IMG/VR virus record: IMGVR_UViG_3300028608_000063
Coordinates: 1-28,421 of that record
Direction: 5' to 3' (one strand)
Origin: a virus
DNA: 28,421 bases
Positions 1 through 8,074 of the stretch are shown here, piece after piece. Positions within the stretch are counted from its first letter, which is position 1. The number at the start of each line of letters is the position of its first letter. The translations under genes were made by a program, and so were the position numbers. Below the pieces are notes generated by a model. The model was not told the origin of the DNA. It ran no database searches and saw nothing but the letters and a program-made list of their open reading frames with translations.

Positions 1-1
1 G

Positions 2-280
2 GCACCGGGGGCGCCTGGGCTGCCTGGACTACCGGGCGCACCTGGGCGAGCAGCTGCACCGGGAACACCGGGCGCAGCGGGGGCGCCGGGAGCACCGGCG
101 GGCGGATCGGCGCCGTCAGTCCTGGCGCAGCAGGCCGCCCTGATTCAGAAGCCCCAAGAGGTGAAAGTCACCGTCGATCTGAACAACGCACCCCCAGGGA
201 CCACGATGAAAACCGAGGGCTCGAAGGGCGCGAAATTTGACACAAATATGGGCTTTTCCATGATGCAGCCCTCGACCTGA
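2..280 (+). CDS. Tail tape measure protein, C-terminal end (partial)
   Basis: The reading frame is open from base 2 to the stop at 278-280; the start lies outside the window. The first part encodes collagen-like Gly-X-Y triplets rich in PGA, PGL and PGT. The last ~40 residues ([14 protein letters not shown], then a Gly/Lys-rich stretch and a short aromatic end) resemble the conserved tail end of Mu-type and lambda-type tape measure proteins. Position supports this: in Mu-like phages the tape measure gene precedes the gp43 family, although a fibre pair intervenes here. A tape measure protein sets tail length and is threaded through the tail tube. Collagen-like triplets are unusual in this part of the protein, and a second fibre-type protein is the main alternative. 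Confidence 0.6.
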   Translation, partial: APGAPGLPGLPGAPGRAAAPGTPGAAGAPGAPAGGSAPSVLAQQAALIQKPQEVKVTVDLNNAPPGTTMKTEGSKGAKFDTNMGFSMMQPST

Positions 281-294
281 TAGGAGTCTCGACC

Positions 295-1200
295 ATGTAT
301 TACATCGACGGACCCGGCGCGACGGCCGACCACAAATTCACCGAAGGCGATCCGGCTGCAGGCGTGGCCGCGACGACCGTGACTGACGATTTCATGAACG
401 ACGTGCAGCAGGAGATTCTGACCGTCCTGGCTGCTGCAGGCATCGCGCCGGCGAAGAACACTCAAGACCAGCTTTTAAAGGCAATCCAGGGCGCGGGCGC
501 GAACGGAATTCTAGTCACCCCGCCCCAATTTGATAACAGCAAAAAAGCCGCAACCACCGAATGGGTAAACCGCGCCCTCGGGAGCTATCGCGGCGGATTG
601 TTGATCAACGCGAACACCGTCCTCACGGCCGGCGAAGTCGGCAAGACGATTGAGCTTTACGGGCCGACGACCTTTACCATCACTTTGCCGCCGACGCTCG
701 GGCTCGCCCCCCAAGGCGGCGCCGCTTTTCGTTTTGTTAATTTGAGCCCCGTCGGCGTGACTATTTCCTGTCAGGGCTCCGACTCGTTTCCAAATTTTGC
801 TAGCCCTAAATCGAGCCTTGTCCTGCTACCCGGCGACACGCTTGAAGTCCAAGGTTTTAACGGATGGGTCATTACGGGCGGATCTTATAACCTTATTAAC
901 TCGAACCAATTCGCCAAACTGGCCGCGCCCAGCGGCTATCAAAAACTACCCGGCGGCATGATCATTCAGTGGACGCAAGCCAACTTCCCGTCCGCGGCAC
1001 TTAACCAGCCGGTAGCACTACCGGTTAGCTACCCGACCCAGCACCTTGGATGTTTAGTGACCAACACCGGGAGCGCGATCTACGACAAGTCGGCCACCCC
1101 ATTTGCCGCTGGCCTTCCAACAAGCGCCAATACGGTGTCCGTACAATCCAACTACACCAACAGCGCGTCCGCTGTTCAAATCTGGTCATGGGGGTTTTAA
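295..1200 (+). CDS. Tail fibre protein
   Basis: A 301-residue protein with start ATG 8 bases after TAGGAG. The N-terminus (MYYIDGPGAT, then a segment ending in QLLKAIQ near residue 65) is the virion-attachment region common in tail fibres of Mu-like and P2-like phages. The C-terminal ~85 residues (GYQKLPGGMIIQW to IWSWGF) look like the Gp53-type receptor-binding tip that contacts the host surface. The first ~130 codons match the GC-rich usage of the neighbouring genes. From about base 720 codons become AT-richer (ATT, TTA, CTT, AAA), which suggests the distal part was swapped in by recombination, a common route to host-range change. The gene ends in two consecutive stops, TAA TAG, and the next reading frame continues directly in the same phase. 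Confidence 0.85.
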   Translation: MYYIDGPGATADHKFTEGDPAAGVAATTVTDDFMNDVQQEILTVLAAAGIAPAKNTQDQLLKAIQGAGANGILVTPPQFDNSKKAATTEWVNRALGSYRGGLLINANTVLTAGEVGKTIELYGPTTFTITLPPTLGLAPQGGAAFRFVNLSPVGVTISCQGSDSFPNFASPKSSLVLLPGDTLEVQGFNGWVITGGSYNLINSNQFAKLAAPSGYQKLPGGMIIQWTQANFPSAALNQPVALPVSYPTQHLGCLVTNTGSAIYDKSATPFAAGLPTSANTVSVQSNYTNSASAVQIWSWGF

Positions 1201-1371
1201 TAGTATACCTCGCAATCTGGACACGGTTTTTACGATCCCATTATTAACGGGACCCCGACGATCGAGGTCGCCGATCCGGCCTGGATCCGCCCGACGAAAA
1301 CGATCACGCTCGCCCCTGGCGAGTCCTACGACCTCGGCGACAACACCGCGACCAATAAGACCGCCGAGCCT

Positions 1372-1794
1372 ATGCCGCTGACCGTGCCGGATTACGACGC
1401 GGTCCCGCCGACGATCACGATCAGAAACGTCATGTCGTCGACCCCCGAGGACGCGATCGAAATCAGCGACGCCGACTATATGGCTCTACTCGACGGCCAA
1501 ACCGCCGGCCAAATGATCGTGTTCGACGCCGCCGGCGCACACCTCGAGGACCGCCCGCCACCACCACCACCGACGACCGAGCAAGTCGAGGCGCTGCGCC
1601 TGCAGGCCTACGCCGACCCGCTGACGGGATCAGACCGCCACTTTGCCGAAGCGACCCGCCTGACCGTCGCGGGCGATACCGCCGGCGCCGACGCGGCGAC
1701 CGTGGCTGGTCAGGTTCGTTATGAGGAAATCCGCGCCGAACTGCCCTGGCCTGCAGACCCTGCTGCCAGCACCGCCAAAAAGGCGAAAAAATAA
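1372..1794 (+). CDS. Tail fibre assembly chaperone (start region possibly damaged)
   Basis: Residues after the first ATG include the pattern typical of fibre-assembly chaperones: PEDAIEISDADYMALLDGQ, a proline run, then AYADPLTGSDRHF, RYEEI and PWP. These proteins help a tail fibre fold and trimerise in the cytoplasm. The gene lies directly behind the fibre, as expected. The reading frame stays open upstream to 1204 and encodes a plausible family N-terminus (YTSQSGHGFYDP, then WIRPTKTITL), but that part has no ATG, GTG, TTG or CTG. The codon just before it is TAG, where an ATG would be expected. Translation from 1372 would give a 140-residue protein lacking ~56 N-terminal residues. No clear ribosome site precedes 1372, so the start is uncertain. 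Confidence 0.7.
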   Translation: MPLTVPDYDAVPPTITIRNVMSSTPEDAIEISDADYMALLDGQTAGQMIVFDAAGAHLEDRPPPPPPTTEQVEALRLQAYADPLTGSDRHFAEATRLTVAGDTAGADAATVAGQVRYEEIRAELPWPADPAASTAKKAKK

Positions 1795-1806
1795 TCGAGG
1801 TGGGCT

Positions 1807-3246
1807 ATGGGATGGCGCGACAATTACCGGCCGGCAACATTCAGGGGCGCGGCGTTTTTTGTCGCGAACGCCGATTCGGCCTACGGTCGCCGCGTCGCGA
1901 CCCATGAACACGCGCAGCGAGACGTGCCGTTTAATGAAGACCTCGGCCGCAAGGCGCGCGGTTTTACCGTCGACGGCTACCTGCTGGGCAAGGATTACAA
2001 CACCGCCCGCGACGCGCTGATCAAGGCCTGCGAAGAACCCGGCGCGGCGACCCTGGTGCACCCGTACCGCGGCGACGTGACCGTCAATTGTCTCGACTTG
2101 CGCGTCTCGGAATCGTCGGCCGAATTGTCATACTGCCGCGTCGCGATGACGTTCATCGAAGCCGGTTCGAATTCGTTCCCGCGGACCAAGATCGACAGCG
2201 TCAACGCGATCAGCAAAAAAGCCGGGATCCTCAAGGACAAAAGCCTAAACGGGTTTATCAGCAAATTTTTGACTGACGGGTTTCCCGGCTATGTTCTCGA
2301 CTCGGCCGCCGGCATGATCAAGGAGATCGGCGGCTATCTGAAAAACCCCGGCGTGACTCTGCTGGGGTCCGGCTCGGCGATCGCGATCTATTACGGGAAG
2401 GTAAACGCGCTGATCAATAGCGCGACCCTGCTCGCGCGCTACCCTGGCGAACTCGCCGCCTCGATTCAAAACATCATGGGCGATATCCGCGGCGCGTTCG
2501 GGATCAATGCAGGGCACGCCCTGAAAAACACCTATAAAGAATTTAATAAGCCCTGGACGGGACCGACGACCGTCCCCGTCGACCCGGACGACCCCGACGC
2601 GCCAGTGCCACCGGCCGAGCCAAGCACGCCGAGCCGCACCCAGGAAAAGGCGAACTTTATCGCCCTGCAGGAATTAACCCGGACGACCGCGATCGCCGAG
2701 CAGTCGATCGTCGCGGCGATCAAGGCGACCACGCCCCCGCCGACCTCGAACGGGGCAACCTCGGACGGATCGACCTCGAGCACGTCGCCTGCAGGCGGAT
2801 CGTCCTCGAGCGGATCCGGCGGATCCGGCGGATCAGGGTCAGGCGGCGGATCTGGCGGATCGTCCTCGAGCGGGTCGAGCAGTTCCGGCGGGTCGTCCTC
2901 GAGCGGCACCCCCGACACGGGTTTCGAATCGCTCGAGGAGGCGCGCGAAACCCGCAACGAACTCGACGCCGTGATCGCGATCGAGGAGGAGCGCACTACG
3001 TTCGATCCCGTGTTCATCGCCCTCGGCGGCCTGTCGGCTGACATTGTGAAAGGGATCCCCGCGCCCGACGTGCAGCTGCCGAGTCTGGTCGAGTATCACC
3101 CCAGGACCACGCAACCGGCGTTAAAAGTGGCTCAGATTCTTTACAACAACGCCGACCGCGGCGACGAAATCGCCCTGCGCAACAAGGTCAGGCACCCCGG
3201 CTTTTTAGTGGGGCGCCGCCCGCTCGAGGTTCTAGCCAATGAATGA
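1807..3246 (+). CDS. DNA circularisation/tail protein, Mu gp43 (N) family
   Basis: A 479-residue protein; ATG 1807 follows an AGGTGG site. Residues ~1-125 carry the conserved N-terminal domain of this family: WRDNYRPATFRG, the HEHAQRDVPFNEDLGRKARGF segment (read here as two blocks), and TLVHPYRG. In Mu the homologue (gpN) is a tail/baseplate component historically called a DNA circularisation protein. Residues ~312-370 form an almost pure Ser/Gly linker, which separates the N-terminal domain and a central alpha-helical part from a short C-terminal region (residues ~372-479). The linker is encoded by repeated GGATC/TCGAGC-type units and looks like slippage-prone expansion. The gene overlaps the next one by 8 bases, so the two are probably translationally coupled. 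Confidence 0.85.
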   Translation: MGWRDNYRPATFRGAAFFVANADSAYGRRVATHEHAQRDVPFNEDLGRKARGFTVDGYLLGKDYNTARDALIKACEEPGAATLVHPYRGDVTVNCLDLRVSESSAELSYCRVAMTFIEAGSNSFPRTKIDSVNAISKKAGILKDKSLNGFISKFLTDGFPGYVLDSAAGMIKEIGGYLKNPGVTLLGSGSAIAIYYGKVNALINSATLLARYPGELAASIQNIMGDIRGAFGINAGHALKNTYKEFNKPWTGPTTVPVDPDDPDAPVPPAEPSTPSRTQEKANFIALQELTRTTAIAEQSIVAAIKATTPPPTSNGATSDGSTSSTSPAGGSSSSGSGGSGGSGSGGGSGGSSSSGSSSSGGSSSSGTPDTGFESLEEARETRNELDAVIAIEEERTTFDPVFIALGGLSADIVKGIPAPDVQLPSLVEYHPRTTQPALKVAQILYNNADRGDEIALRNKVRHPGFLVGRRPLEVLANE

Positions 3247-4420
3247 CGACCTCGAGCTACTGGTCAACGGGCAAATTTACGCGGGCTGGACCTCGATCGG
3301 CGTGACCCGCGCGATCGACGCCGCCTCGGGCGCGTTTACCGTCGACTTGACTGAACGCTGGGAAGGGCAAGAAGGCGCCGCGGCCCAGGTCGAGCCCTGG
3401 CCGATCCTGCCGGGGGATCAGTGCACCGTGAAACTCGGCGGGGTCGCGATGATCACGGGCTACGTCGATATATTCCGGCCAGCGTTCGACGCCTCGAGCC
3501 ATTCGATTAATGTCCAGGGGCGCGACAAAACGAGCGATCTGATCGACTGCTCGGCCGTGCATTCCCCTGATCAGTGGGCGAACATCGACCTCCTGACCTT
3601 CGCGCAGATCCTGGCGAAGCCGTTCGGCGTGACCGTGACCCTCGACGCCGGCGTCACGGCCGGCGAAAAATTCGCGCTGATCAAACTGCAGCAGGGCGAG
3701 ACGGCATTCGAAGCGATCGGCCGCTACGCGAAGCAACGCAAAATGCTATGTATGCCGGACGGGACCGGGAACCTGCTGCTGACCCGAACCGGCAACCTGC
3801 GGGCCGCGGTCGGTCTGGTCCAGGGGCAGAACGTGAAAGGCGCCGACGGCACGATCGACCATAGCCAACGATTCAGCGTTTACACGGTCAAGGGGCAGGC
3901 GCCGTTTTCGAAGGACAGCGCCGACGGCGCCACCGAATCGCACTTGAAAGGCGGCGCCACCGACTCGGCGATCACCCGCTATCGTCCCCTGCTGATCGTC
4001 GCCGAGGCCGGGGGCACGCCCGCCAGTGTGCAGGACCGCGCCACCTGGGAAGCGAACAGCCGCCTCGGGAAATCCGCGGTCGCGTCGATAACGGTCATGG
4101 GCTGGCGTCAGAACGGATTCACCGGGCCGCTCTGGGCGCCGAACCTGCTGGTCAGTATCAAAAGCCCCTGGCTGCGCCTCGAGGGCGACATGCTGATTCG
4201 TCAGTGCACGTTTACGCGCGACCTGCAGGGCGGGACGCAAACAGTCCTCGAAATTATGAGCCCGCAAGGATACGAGCCCGAGCCGCCGGACAGCGAAAAG
4301 AGCAAGGCGAAACAGAAGAAAAACAAGGGCCGCAACATCTGGGCCGACGCCGTCGGACTCGACCAGCCGCCCCCGGATCCGAAAAAGAAGAAAGGCGGCC
4401 CGACCGCCTTTGACCAGTGA
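3239..4420 (+). CDS. Baseplate hub protein, Mu gp44 (P) family
   Basis: A 393-residue protein whose ATG lies inside the end of the gp43 homologue, with GAGG about 10 bases upstream. The N-terminus (LELLVNGQIYAGWTSIGVTR, followed by TVDLTERW) and the central block with INVQGRDKTSDLIDCS are the signature of the Mu gpP / phage late-control-D-like hub proteins. These form the central trimeric hub of the contractile-tail baseplate and bind the spike. The C-terminal ~45 residues are highly charged (Lys, Glu, Pro) and probably flexible. Order and overlaps match the Mu tail operon, so the assignment is firm although no structure-based check was possible. Confidence 0.85.
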   Translation: MNDDLELLVNGQIYAGWTSIGVTRAIDAASGAFTVDLTERWEGQEGAAAQVEPWPILPGDQCTVKLGGVAMITGYVDIFRPAFDASSHSINVQGRDKTSDLIDCSAVHSPDQWANIDLLTFAQILAKPFGVTVTLDAGVTAGEKFALIKLQQGETAFEAIGRYAKQRKMLCMPDGTGNLLLTRTGNLRAAVGLVQGQNVKGADGTIDHSQRFSVYTVKGQAPFSKDSADGATESHLKGGATDSAITRYRPLLIVAEAGGTPASVQDRATWEANSRLGKSAVASITVMGWRQNGFTGPLWAPNLLVSIKSPWLRLEGDMLIRQCTFTRDLQGGTQTVLEIMSPQGYEPEPPDSEKSKAKQKKNKGRNIWADAVGLDQPPPDPKKKKGGPTAFDQ

Positions 4421-4430
4421 GGGCGAAAAA

Positions 4431-4946
4431 ATGAGCGAGATTCGCCAACTGGGTCAACGAATCATGATGGCGTTCGCGCGCGGCGTGCTGCGCATGACCA
4501 GCGACGACAGCACCCGTCAGCAGATCCAGATCGAACTGCTCGAGGGCGAGCTACGCGATCAGGTCGAGGTGATGCAGCACTATGGTCTATACACCCGGCC
4601 GCACCCTGGCGCCGATTATGCCGTCTCGTTTATCGGCGGCAACCGAGAACAAGGGATCGCGATCGCCTCGGCCGACCGGCGCTATCACCTGAAACTGTTC
4701 GAGGGCGAGGTCGCGCTCGCCGATGACCTGGGCAACGTGATACGCCTGGGCCGCGACAAACTCACGATCACCGCGAAAACCGCCCTCGAAATCACCGCGC
4801 CGGCGATCAAGATCACCGGCCCCGTGACCATAAACGGCAACATCGCCACCACCGGCACGCTGACGAACAACGGCAAAAACGTCGGGTCGACGCACACTCA
4901 CGCGGGCGTGACCCCTGGTTCTGGCAACTCAGGAGCGCCGACCTAA
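4431..4946 (+). CDS. Baseplate spike/assembly protein V, Mu gp45 family
   Basis: A 171-residue protein. ATG 4431 is chosen over the upstream in-frame TTG 4410 because GTGAGG lies 8 bases before it and TTG 4410 would sit inside the preceding gene. The N-terminal ~100 residues form the OB-like domain of the gpV/gp45 family. A repetitive beta-helix-like segment follows (IRLGRDKLTITAKTALEIT, then ITGPVTING). The end contains THTHAG (His155 and His157 form an HxH motif), known in this family to bind the metal at the tip of the membrane-piercing spike. It should be the trimeric needle tip of the contractile tail. It overlaps the next gene in TAATG. Confidence 0.85.
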   Translation: MSEIRQLGQRIMMAFARGVLRMTSDDSTRQQIQIELLEGELRDQVEVMQHYGLYTRPHPGADYAVSFIGGNREQGIAIASADRRYHLKLFEGEVALADDLGNVIRLGRDKLTITAKTALEITAPAIKITGPVTINGNIATTGTLTNNGKNVGSTHTHAGVTPGSGNSGAPT

Positions 4947-5407
4947 TGGATATTGCGCTGCAGATGGGCCGCTATGCCGGCGACGTCGTGGTCAACGACA
5001 GCGACCTCGAACGCGATGACGGGCTCGAGACGTCGGTCATCATTAGCCTGTTCACCGATCGCCGCGCCGCGGTCGACCAGATCCCCCCGGAATTCCCGCG
5101 CGACGACCTGCGGGGCTGGTGGGGGGACGTCGCGCCCCAGGTCGAGGGCGATCAGACCGGGTCGCTGCTCTGGCTGCTCTACCGGGAAAAGCAGACGCCC
5201 CAGGTCCTGGCACGCGCGCAGCAGTACGCGCAGGAGGCCCTGCAGTGGCTGATCGAGGATAAAGTCGCCCTGCAGGTTACGGTCGCGACGTCCTATATCA
5301 GCGTCGGCTGGATGCTAATCGAGATTGATATCTATCGCCCGAGCGTGCAGGTCGTGCGCTATCGCTACGGGTACGAATGGACCGCACAAGCTGCCAAGAG
5401 GTTATAG
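4946..5407 (+). CDS. Baseplate wedge protein, Mu gp46 (W-like) family
   Basis: A 153-residue protein starting at the ATG of a TAATG overlap, with AGGAG 10 bases upstream. The sequence shows features of the Mu gp46 / GPW-like family: an N-terminal beta part, the GLETSVIISLFTDRRA block, a Gly/Trp-rich GWWGD segment near residue 58, and a C-terminal alpha/beta part. The family forms a baseplate wedge subunit that contacts the J-like protein encoded next. Length and gene order agree with the family. Confidence 0.85.
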   Translation: MDIALQMGRYAGDVVVNDSDLERDDGLETSVIISLFTDRRAAVDQIPPEFPRDDLRGWWGDVAPQVEGDQTGSLLWLLYREKQTPQVLARAQQYAQEALQWLIEDKVALQVTVATSYISVGWMLIEIDIYRPSVQVVRYRYGYEWTAQAAKRL

Positions 5408-5410
5408 ATC

Positions 5411-6496
5411 ATGCCATTCGCCCGCCCGAGCCTGACCGAACTGATCGACCGCGTCTCGACTGACATTTCGTCGCGGCTGGTCGTCGTCGAGGGCGCCGTT
5501 CTGCGCCGATCCCTGATCGGCATTCTCGGCCGCACCGAGGCCGGCGCCGTTCACCTGCTCTATGGATACCTCGACTGGATCAGCAAACAGTGCATTCCCG
5601 ACACGGCCGAAACCGAATACCTCGAGCGCTGGGCCGCGATCTGGGGCATCACCCGCAAGCCCGCGACTTTTTCTGTCGGCCAGATCGGCGCGGTCGCCAA
5701 CGTCGCCGCGACCTTGATCGCCGGCACCGTTTGGCAGCGCTCGGACGGCACGCAATACACGACCGTCGCTGATCAGGACATTCCCGCCGGGACGACCCCC
5801 GTCGACCTGATCGCCACCGTCGCCGGCACTGCCAGCAATACCCCTGCAGGCGTGTCCCTGACGTTAATGTCGCCGGTCGCCGGCGTGCAGTCGACCGCCC
5901 TGACACTGGGCGAAGGGATCCGCAGCGGCACCGACGCCGAGTCTGACGAGGAACTGCTCGCCCGCCTCCTGCAGCGCATTCAGAACCCGCCCCAGGGCGG
6001 CGCCGCCTCGGATTATGTGACCTGGGCGCTCGAGGTCCCCGGAGTGACTCGGGTCTGGGTTTATCCGAACGGGATGGGCGCCGGGACGGTCGTCGTGCTG
6101 TTCGTGACCGATAACGACCCGACCGGGCCGATCCCCGACGCCGCGACCGTGGCCGAGGTGCAGGCGCATATCGACTCGAAAAAACCGGTCACGGCCGAGG
6201 TTTTCGTCGCCGCCCCGATCGCGCATCTGGTGAATTTCCAGATCAAACTGAACCCGAACACGGCAACCGTCAGGGGCACGGTCACGGCCGAACTGACCGA
6301 CCTGCTGCTGCGCGAGGCCGAGCCGAACGGGACCCTGCTGATCAGTCACGTTCGCGAGGCGGTCAGCGTCGCCGCCGGCGAAGTGAACAGCGAGGTCATC
6401 GTTCCCGCGGCCGATCTGGTCCTCTCGGGCGGCGAAATGGCGATCATGGGGACGATCACGTTCTCGAGTTTTGTCACTGCGGGGGATCCGGCATGA
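5411..6496 (+). CDS. Baseplate J-like protein, Mu gp47 family
   Basis: A 361-residue protein; ATG 5411 follows AGAGG. It has the family layout of baseplate-J proteins: an N-terminal helical region (PSLTELIDRVSTDI), the EYLERWAAIWGITRKPA block near residues 60-80, a central beta domain beginning GTVWQRSDGTQYTT, the AVSDEELLARLLQRIQNPPQGG-type block (here SDEELLARLLQRIQNPPQGG), and the C-terminal HVREAVSVAAGEVNSEV region. It is the major wedge protein that links the hub to the fibres and switches shape at contraction. It overlaps the next gene by ATGA. Confidence 0.92.
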   Translation: MPFARPSLTELIDRVSTDISSRLVVVEGAVLRRSLIGILGRTEAGAVHLLYGYLDWISKQCIPDTAETEYLERWAAIWGITRKPATFSVGQIGAVANVAATLIAGTVWQRSDGTQYTTVADQDIPAGTTPVDLIATVAGTASNTPAGVSLTLMSPVAGVQSTALTLGEGIRSGTDAESDEELLARLLQRIQNPPQGGAASDYVTWALEVPGVTRVWVYPNGMGAGTVVVLFVTDNDPTGPIPDAATVAEVQAHIDSKKPVTAEVFVAAPIAHLVNFQIKLNPNTATVRGTVTAELTDLLLREAEPNGTLLISHVREAVSVAAGEVNSEVIVPAADLVLSGGEMAIMGTITFSSFVTAGDPA

Positions 6497-7101
6497 GCTA
6501 TTCGGGCGACGAATATCGGAACCAGCTGCAGCAGCTGCTGCCCCCTGGCTATGCGATCCCGGCGACCGAGGGGACCGACGCCTATCTGCTACTCGACGGG
6601 ATCGCGCAGGAACTGGCACGCCTGGACGGCCGCGCCGAAACCCTGATCAGCGAGGCGAACCCGGCCAGCACAAACGAAATGCTGCCGGACTGGGAACGGG
6701 TCGCCGGCCTGCCCGACGAATGCTCGAGCGGCGAAGACTCGACCGTCGAGGAACGGCGCCGCGCCCTGCTGGCAAAGCTGACGGCCACCGGCGGCCAGTC
6801 GGCCGAGTATTTCATCGCGGTCGCGAAGGCCCTCGGCTATGACGTCACGATCGAGGAGTTCCACCCGTTTCGGGTCGGGATGAGTCAAGTCGGCGATCCG
6901 CTGACTAATGGCCCGTGGCAATTCACCTGGAGAGTGAACGCCCCCGCCGACACCGTGTCGACGTTCAAGGTCGGGCTTTCCGTGGTCGGCGACCCCCTCG
7001 CGACCTGGGGGAACGATATGCTGGAATGCTTCCTAAACAAAATCAAACCGGCGCACACGATCCTGCTATTCGGCTATGGCGACGACCCCGTCGCGCCTTG
7101 A
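6493..7101 (+). CDS. Tail protein, Mu gp48 / DUF2313 family
   Basis: A 202-residue protein in an ATGA overlap with the J-like gene. The N-terminal half (YRNQLQQLLPPGYAI, then DGIAQELARLDGR and LPDWERVAGL) is the hallmark of the gp48/YmfQ-like family. These proteins bridge the baseplate and the tail fibres. In Mu the fibre gene S follows immediately, but here the fibre pair lies upstream at 295-1794 and this gene closes the tail operon. The C-terminal ~70 residues contain an imperfect internal repeat (FRVGMSQVGDPL and FKVGLSVVGDPL), about 32 residues apart. Confidence 0.87.
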   Translation: MSYSGDEYRNQLQQLLPPGYAIPATEGTDAYLLLDGIAQELARLDGRAETLISEANPASTNEMLPDWERVAGLPDECSSGEDSTVEERRRALLAKLTATGGQSAEYFIAVAKALGYDVTIEEFHPFRVGMSQVGDPLTNGPWQFTWRVNAPADTVSTFKVGLSVVGDPLATWGNDMLECFLNKIKPAHTILLFGYGDDPVAP

Positions 7102-7120
7102 CCGCCCCGCTTTCCCCGTC

Positions 7121-7165
7121 TAGAGTCTCACACGGAAACCCGGCTACACGGGTTTCCGGGTAGCC
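7121..7165. repeat. Inverted repeats upstream of parA; candidate centromere or operator
   Basis: This 81-base gap between the tail operon and parA holds structured DNA. Arms CGGAAACCCG (7133-7142) and CGGGTTTCCG (7149-7158) flank a 6-base spacer. An overlapping pair, GGCTAC (7142-7147) and GTAGCC (7160-7165), could form the alternative hairpin. The 15-mer GGTTTCCGGGTAGCC (7151-7165) occurs again exactly at 9086-9100, just behind the same operon. TAGAGTCTCAC (7121-7131) is an exact copy of 11931-11941 at the end of the rep gene. Partition operons of the small-ParA type usually carry their centromere/operator directly upstream, so that role is inferred. No T-run follows, so a terminator is less likely. 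Confidence 0.55.
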
Positions 7166-7182
7166 TCAAGGGGAAACAAAAC

Positions 7183-7800
7183 ATGACTTTCGTCTATGCA
7201 ATACTCGGCCAGAAAGGGGGCGGGGGGAAAACCTCGACCGCCTTTAGCCTGGGCACTTGGCACGCGCAGCGCGGGAAGCTGGTTTTTTTCGGCGACACCG
7301 ACCTGCGTCAGCAGTGCCTGACCGAACTGCTCTACTGCCGCACCCATAAACACGATATGACGGCGATCGTCGCCGACACCTATGCCGGGATCACGGCCGC
7401 GATGCCTGCAGGCTGCGACGTGCTGATCATCGACGGCAAGCCCAACGCGAGCGACCAGACCCTGCTGATCGCCGGTCGCGCAGATCGCATCATCATCCCC
7501 TGCGCCTCGAGCCGAACGAATCTGATCGCCTCGGGCAATCTGGCCGACCAGCTGATCGCCAAGGGCATCAGGGCCGACCGGATTTTTTTCGCGATCACCC
7601 CGGCCGCCTCGAAAGCCCACGCCGCGAAAGCGGTCGCGGCCCTCGAGCAGTACGGTCACAAGGTCGCGGCGACCCTGCCGTTCTCGCCCGAGTTCGAGTC
7701 GGCCCTCGACGACGGCCGCGCCCTGCATGAAGCGTCGAATATTCATATGCGCGCAGCCGGTCAGGCCTACGTCGCAGCCCTGATCAGCAAGCACGCCTAA
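7183..7800 (+). CDS. parA: ParA-family partition ATPase
   Basis: A 205-residue protein with AAGGGG upstream of the ATG. It carries the deviant Walker A of ParA/MinD ATPases, KGGGGKTS at residues 11-18 with the signature lysine at 11. A Walker A'-like segment, FFGDTDLRQQ, follows near residue 35, and a Walker B-like LIIDGKPN near residue 82. Its short length without an N-terminal DNA-binding domain fits the type Ib (ParF-like) group, which segregate low-copy plasmids by forming nucleoid-bound gradients and use a small ribbon-helix-helix partner. Such a partner is encoded two genes downstream. DTD replaces the common DxDPQ and GKPN replaces the usual PP, so some divergence is evident. A lone chromosomal-type ParA is the alternative. 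Confidence 0.85.
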   Translation: MTFVYAILGQKGGGGKTSTAFSLGTWHAQRGKLVFFGDTDLRQQCLTELLYCRTHKHDMTAIVADTYAGITAAMPAGCDVLIIDGKPNASDQTLLIAGRADRIIIPCASSRTNLIASGNLADQLIAKGIRADRIFFAITPAASKAHAAKAVAALEQYGHKVAATLPFSPEFESALDDGRALHEASNIHMRAAGQAYVAALISKHA

Positions 7801-7813
7801 AGGATCCGCCACC

Positions 7814-8062
7814 ATGAACAACCCAATCCCGACCCTAAACAACCCCGACACCATTGAACGCGCCCGCAAAAAGATCGCCCAGCTACAGGACGCCCGCGAA
7901 CATTTTGATCTGAATCTGAGTTATTCAGTCGCCTCGGGCTGGATCGCGGCCCTGCAGGTCGAGGGCCTGATCACTAACTCGATTTTTTACGATCTGAGAC
8001 GCGAACTGAATCAGACGCATCAGGTCGTGACCGACAAGCTACCGCAACCGCAACCCCTTTAA
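7814..8062 (+). CDS. Small protein of the partition-like operon
   Basis: An 82-residue protein; AGGATC precedes the ATG and the gene starts 13 bases after parA. It is predicted to be largely helical (RARKKIAQLQDAREHFDLN, then IAALQVEGLITNSIFYDLRRELNQ) with a Pro/Gln tail. No family was recognised. Its position between ParA and the ribbon-helix-helix protein suggests a role in segregation or in its regulation, but that is inference only. Confidence 0.75.
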   Translation: MNNPIPTLNNPDTIERARKKIAQLQDAREHFDLNLSYSVASGWIAALQVEGLITNSIFYDLRRELNQTHQVVTDKLPQPQPL

Positions 8063-8074
8063 GGAGTCACCAAC

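Noticed and set aside
2532-3044. Long open frame on the minus strand rich in Asp, Pro and Glu
   Set aside because: It is the antisense shadow of the Ser/Gly linker in the gp43 homologue, without its own ribosome site or known domain.
3746-4267. Long minus-strand open frame opposite the hub gene
   Set aside because: GC-rich DNA leaves antisense frames open; codon pattern and the overlapping conserved gp44 homologue identify the + strand as coding.
5864-6619. Long minus-strand frame opposite baseplate J
   Set aside because: Arg/Gly/Asp-rich translation typical of a shadow frame; the + strand encodes a conserved baseplate protein.
1-7101. Transposing Mu-type phage
   Set aside because: The tail genes are Mu-like, but no MuA/MuB-like transposase or Mu-type ends are in this window, and plasmid-type genes are present. 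The rest of the genome is unseen.
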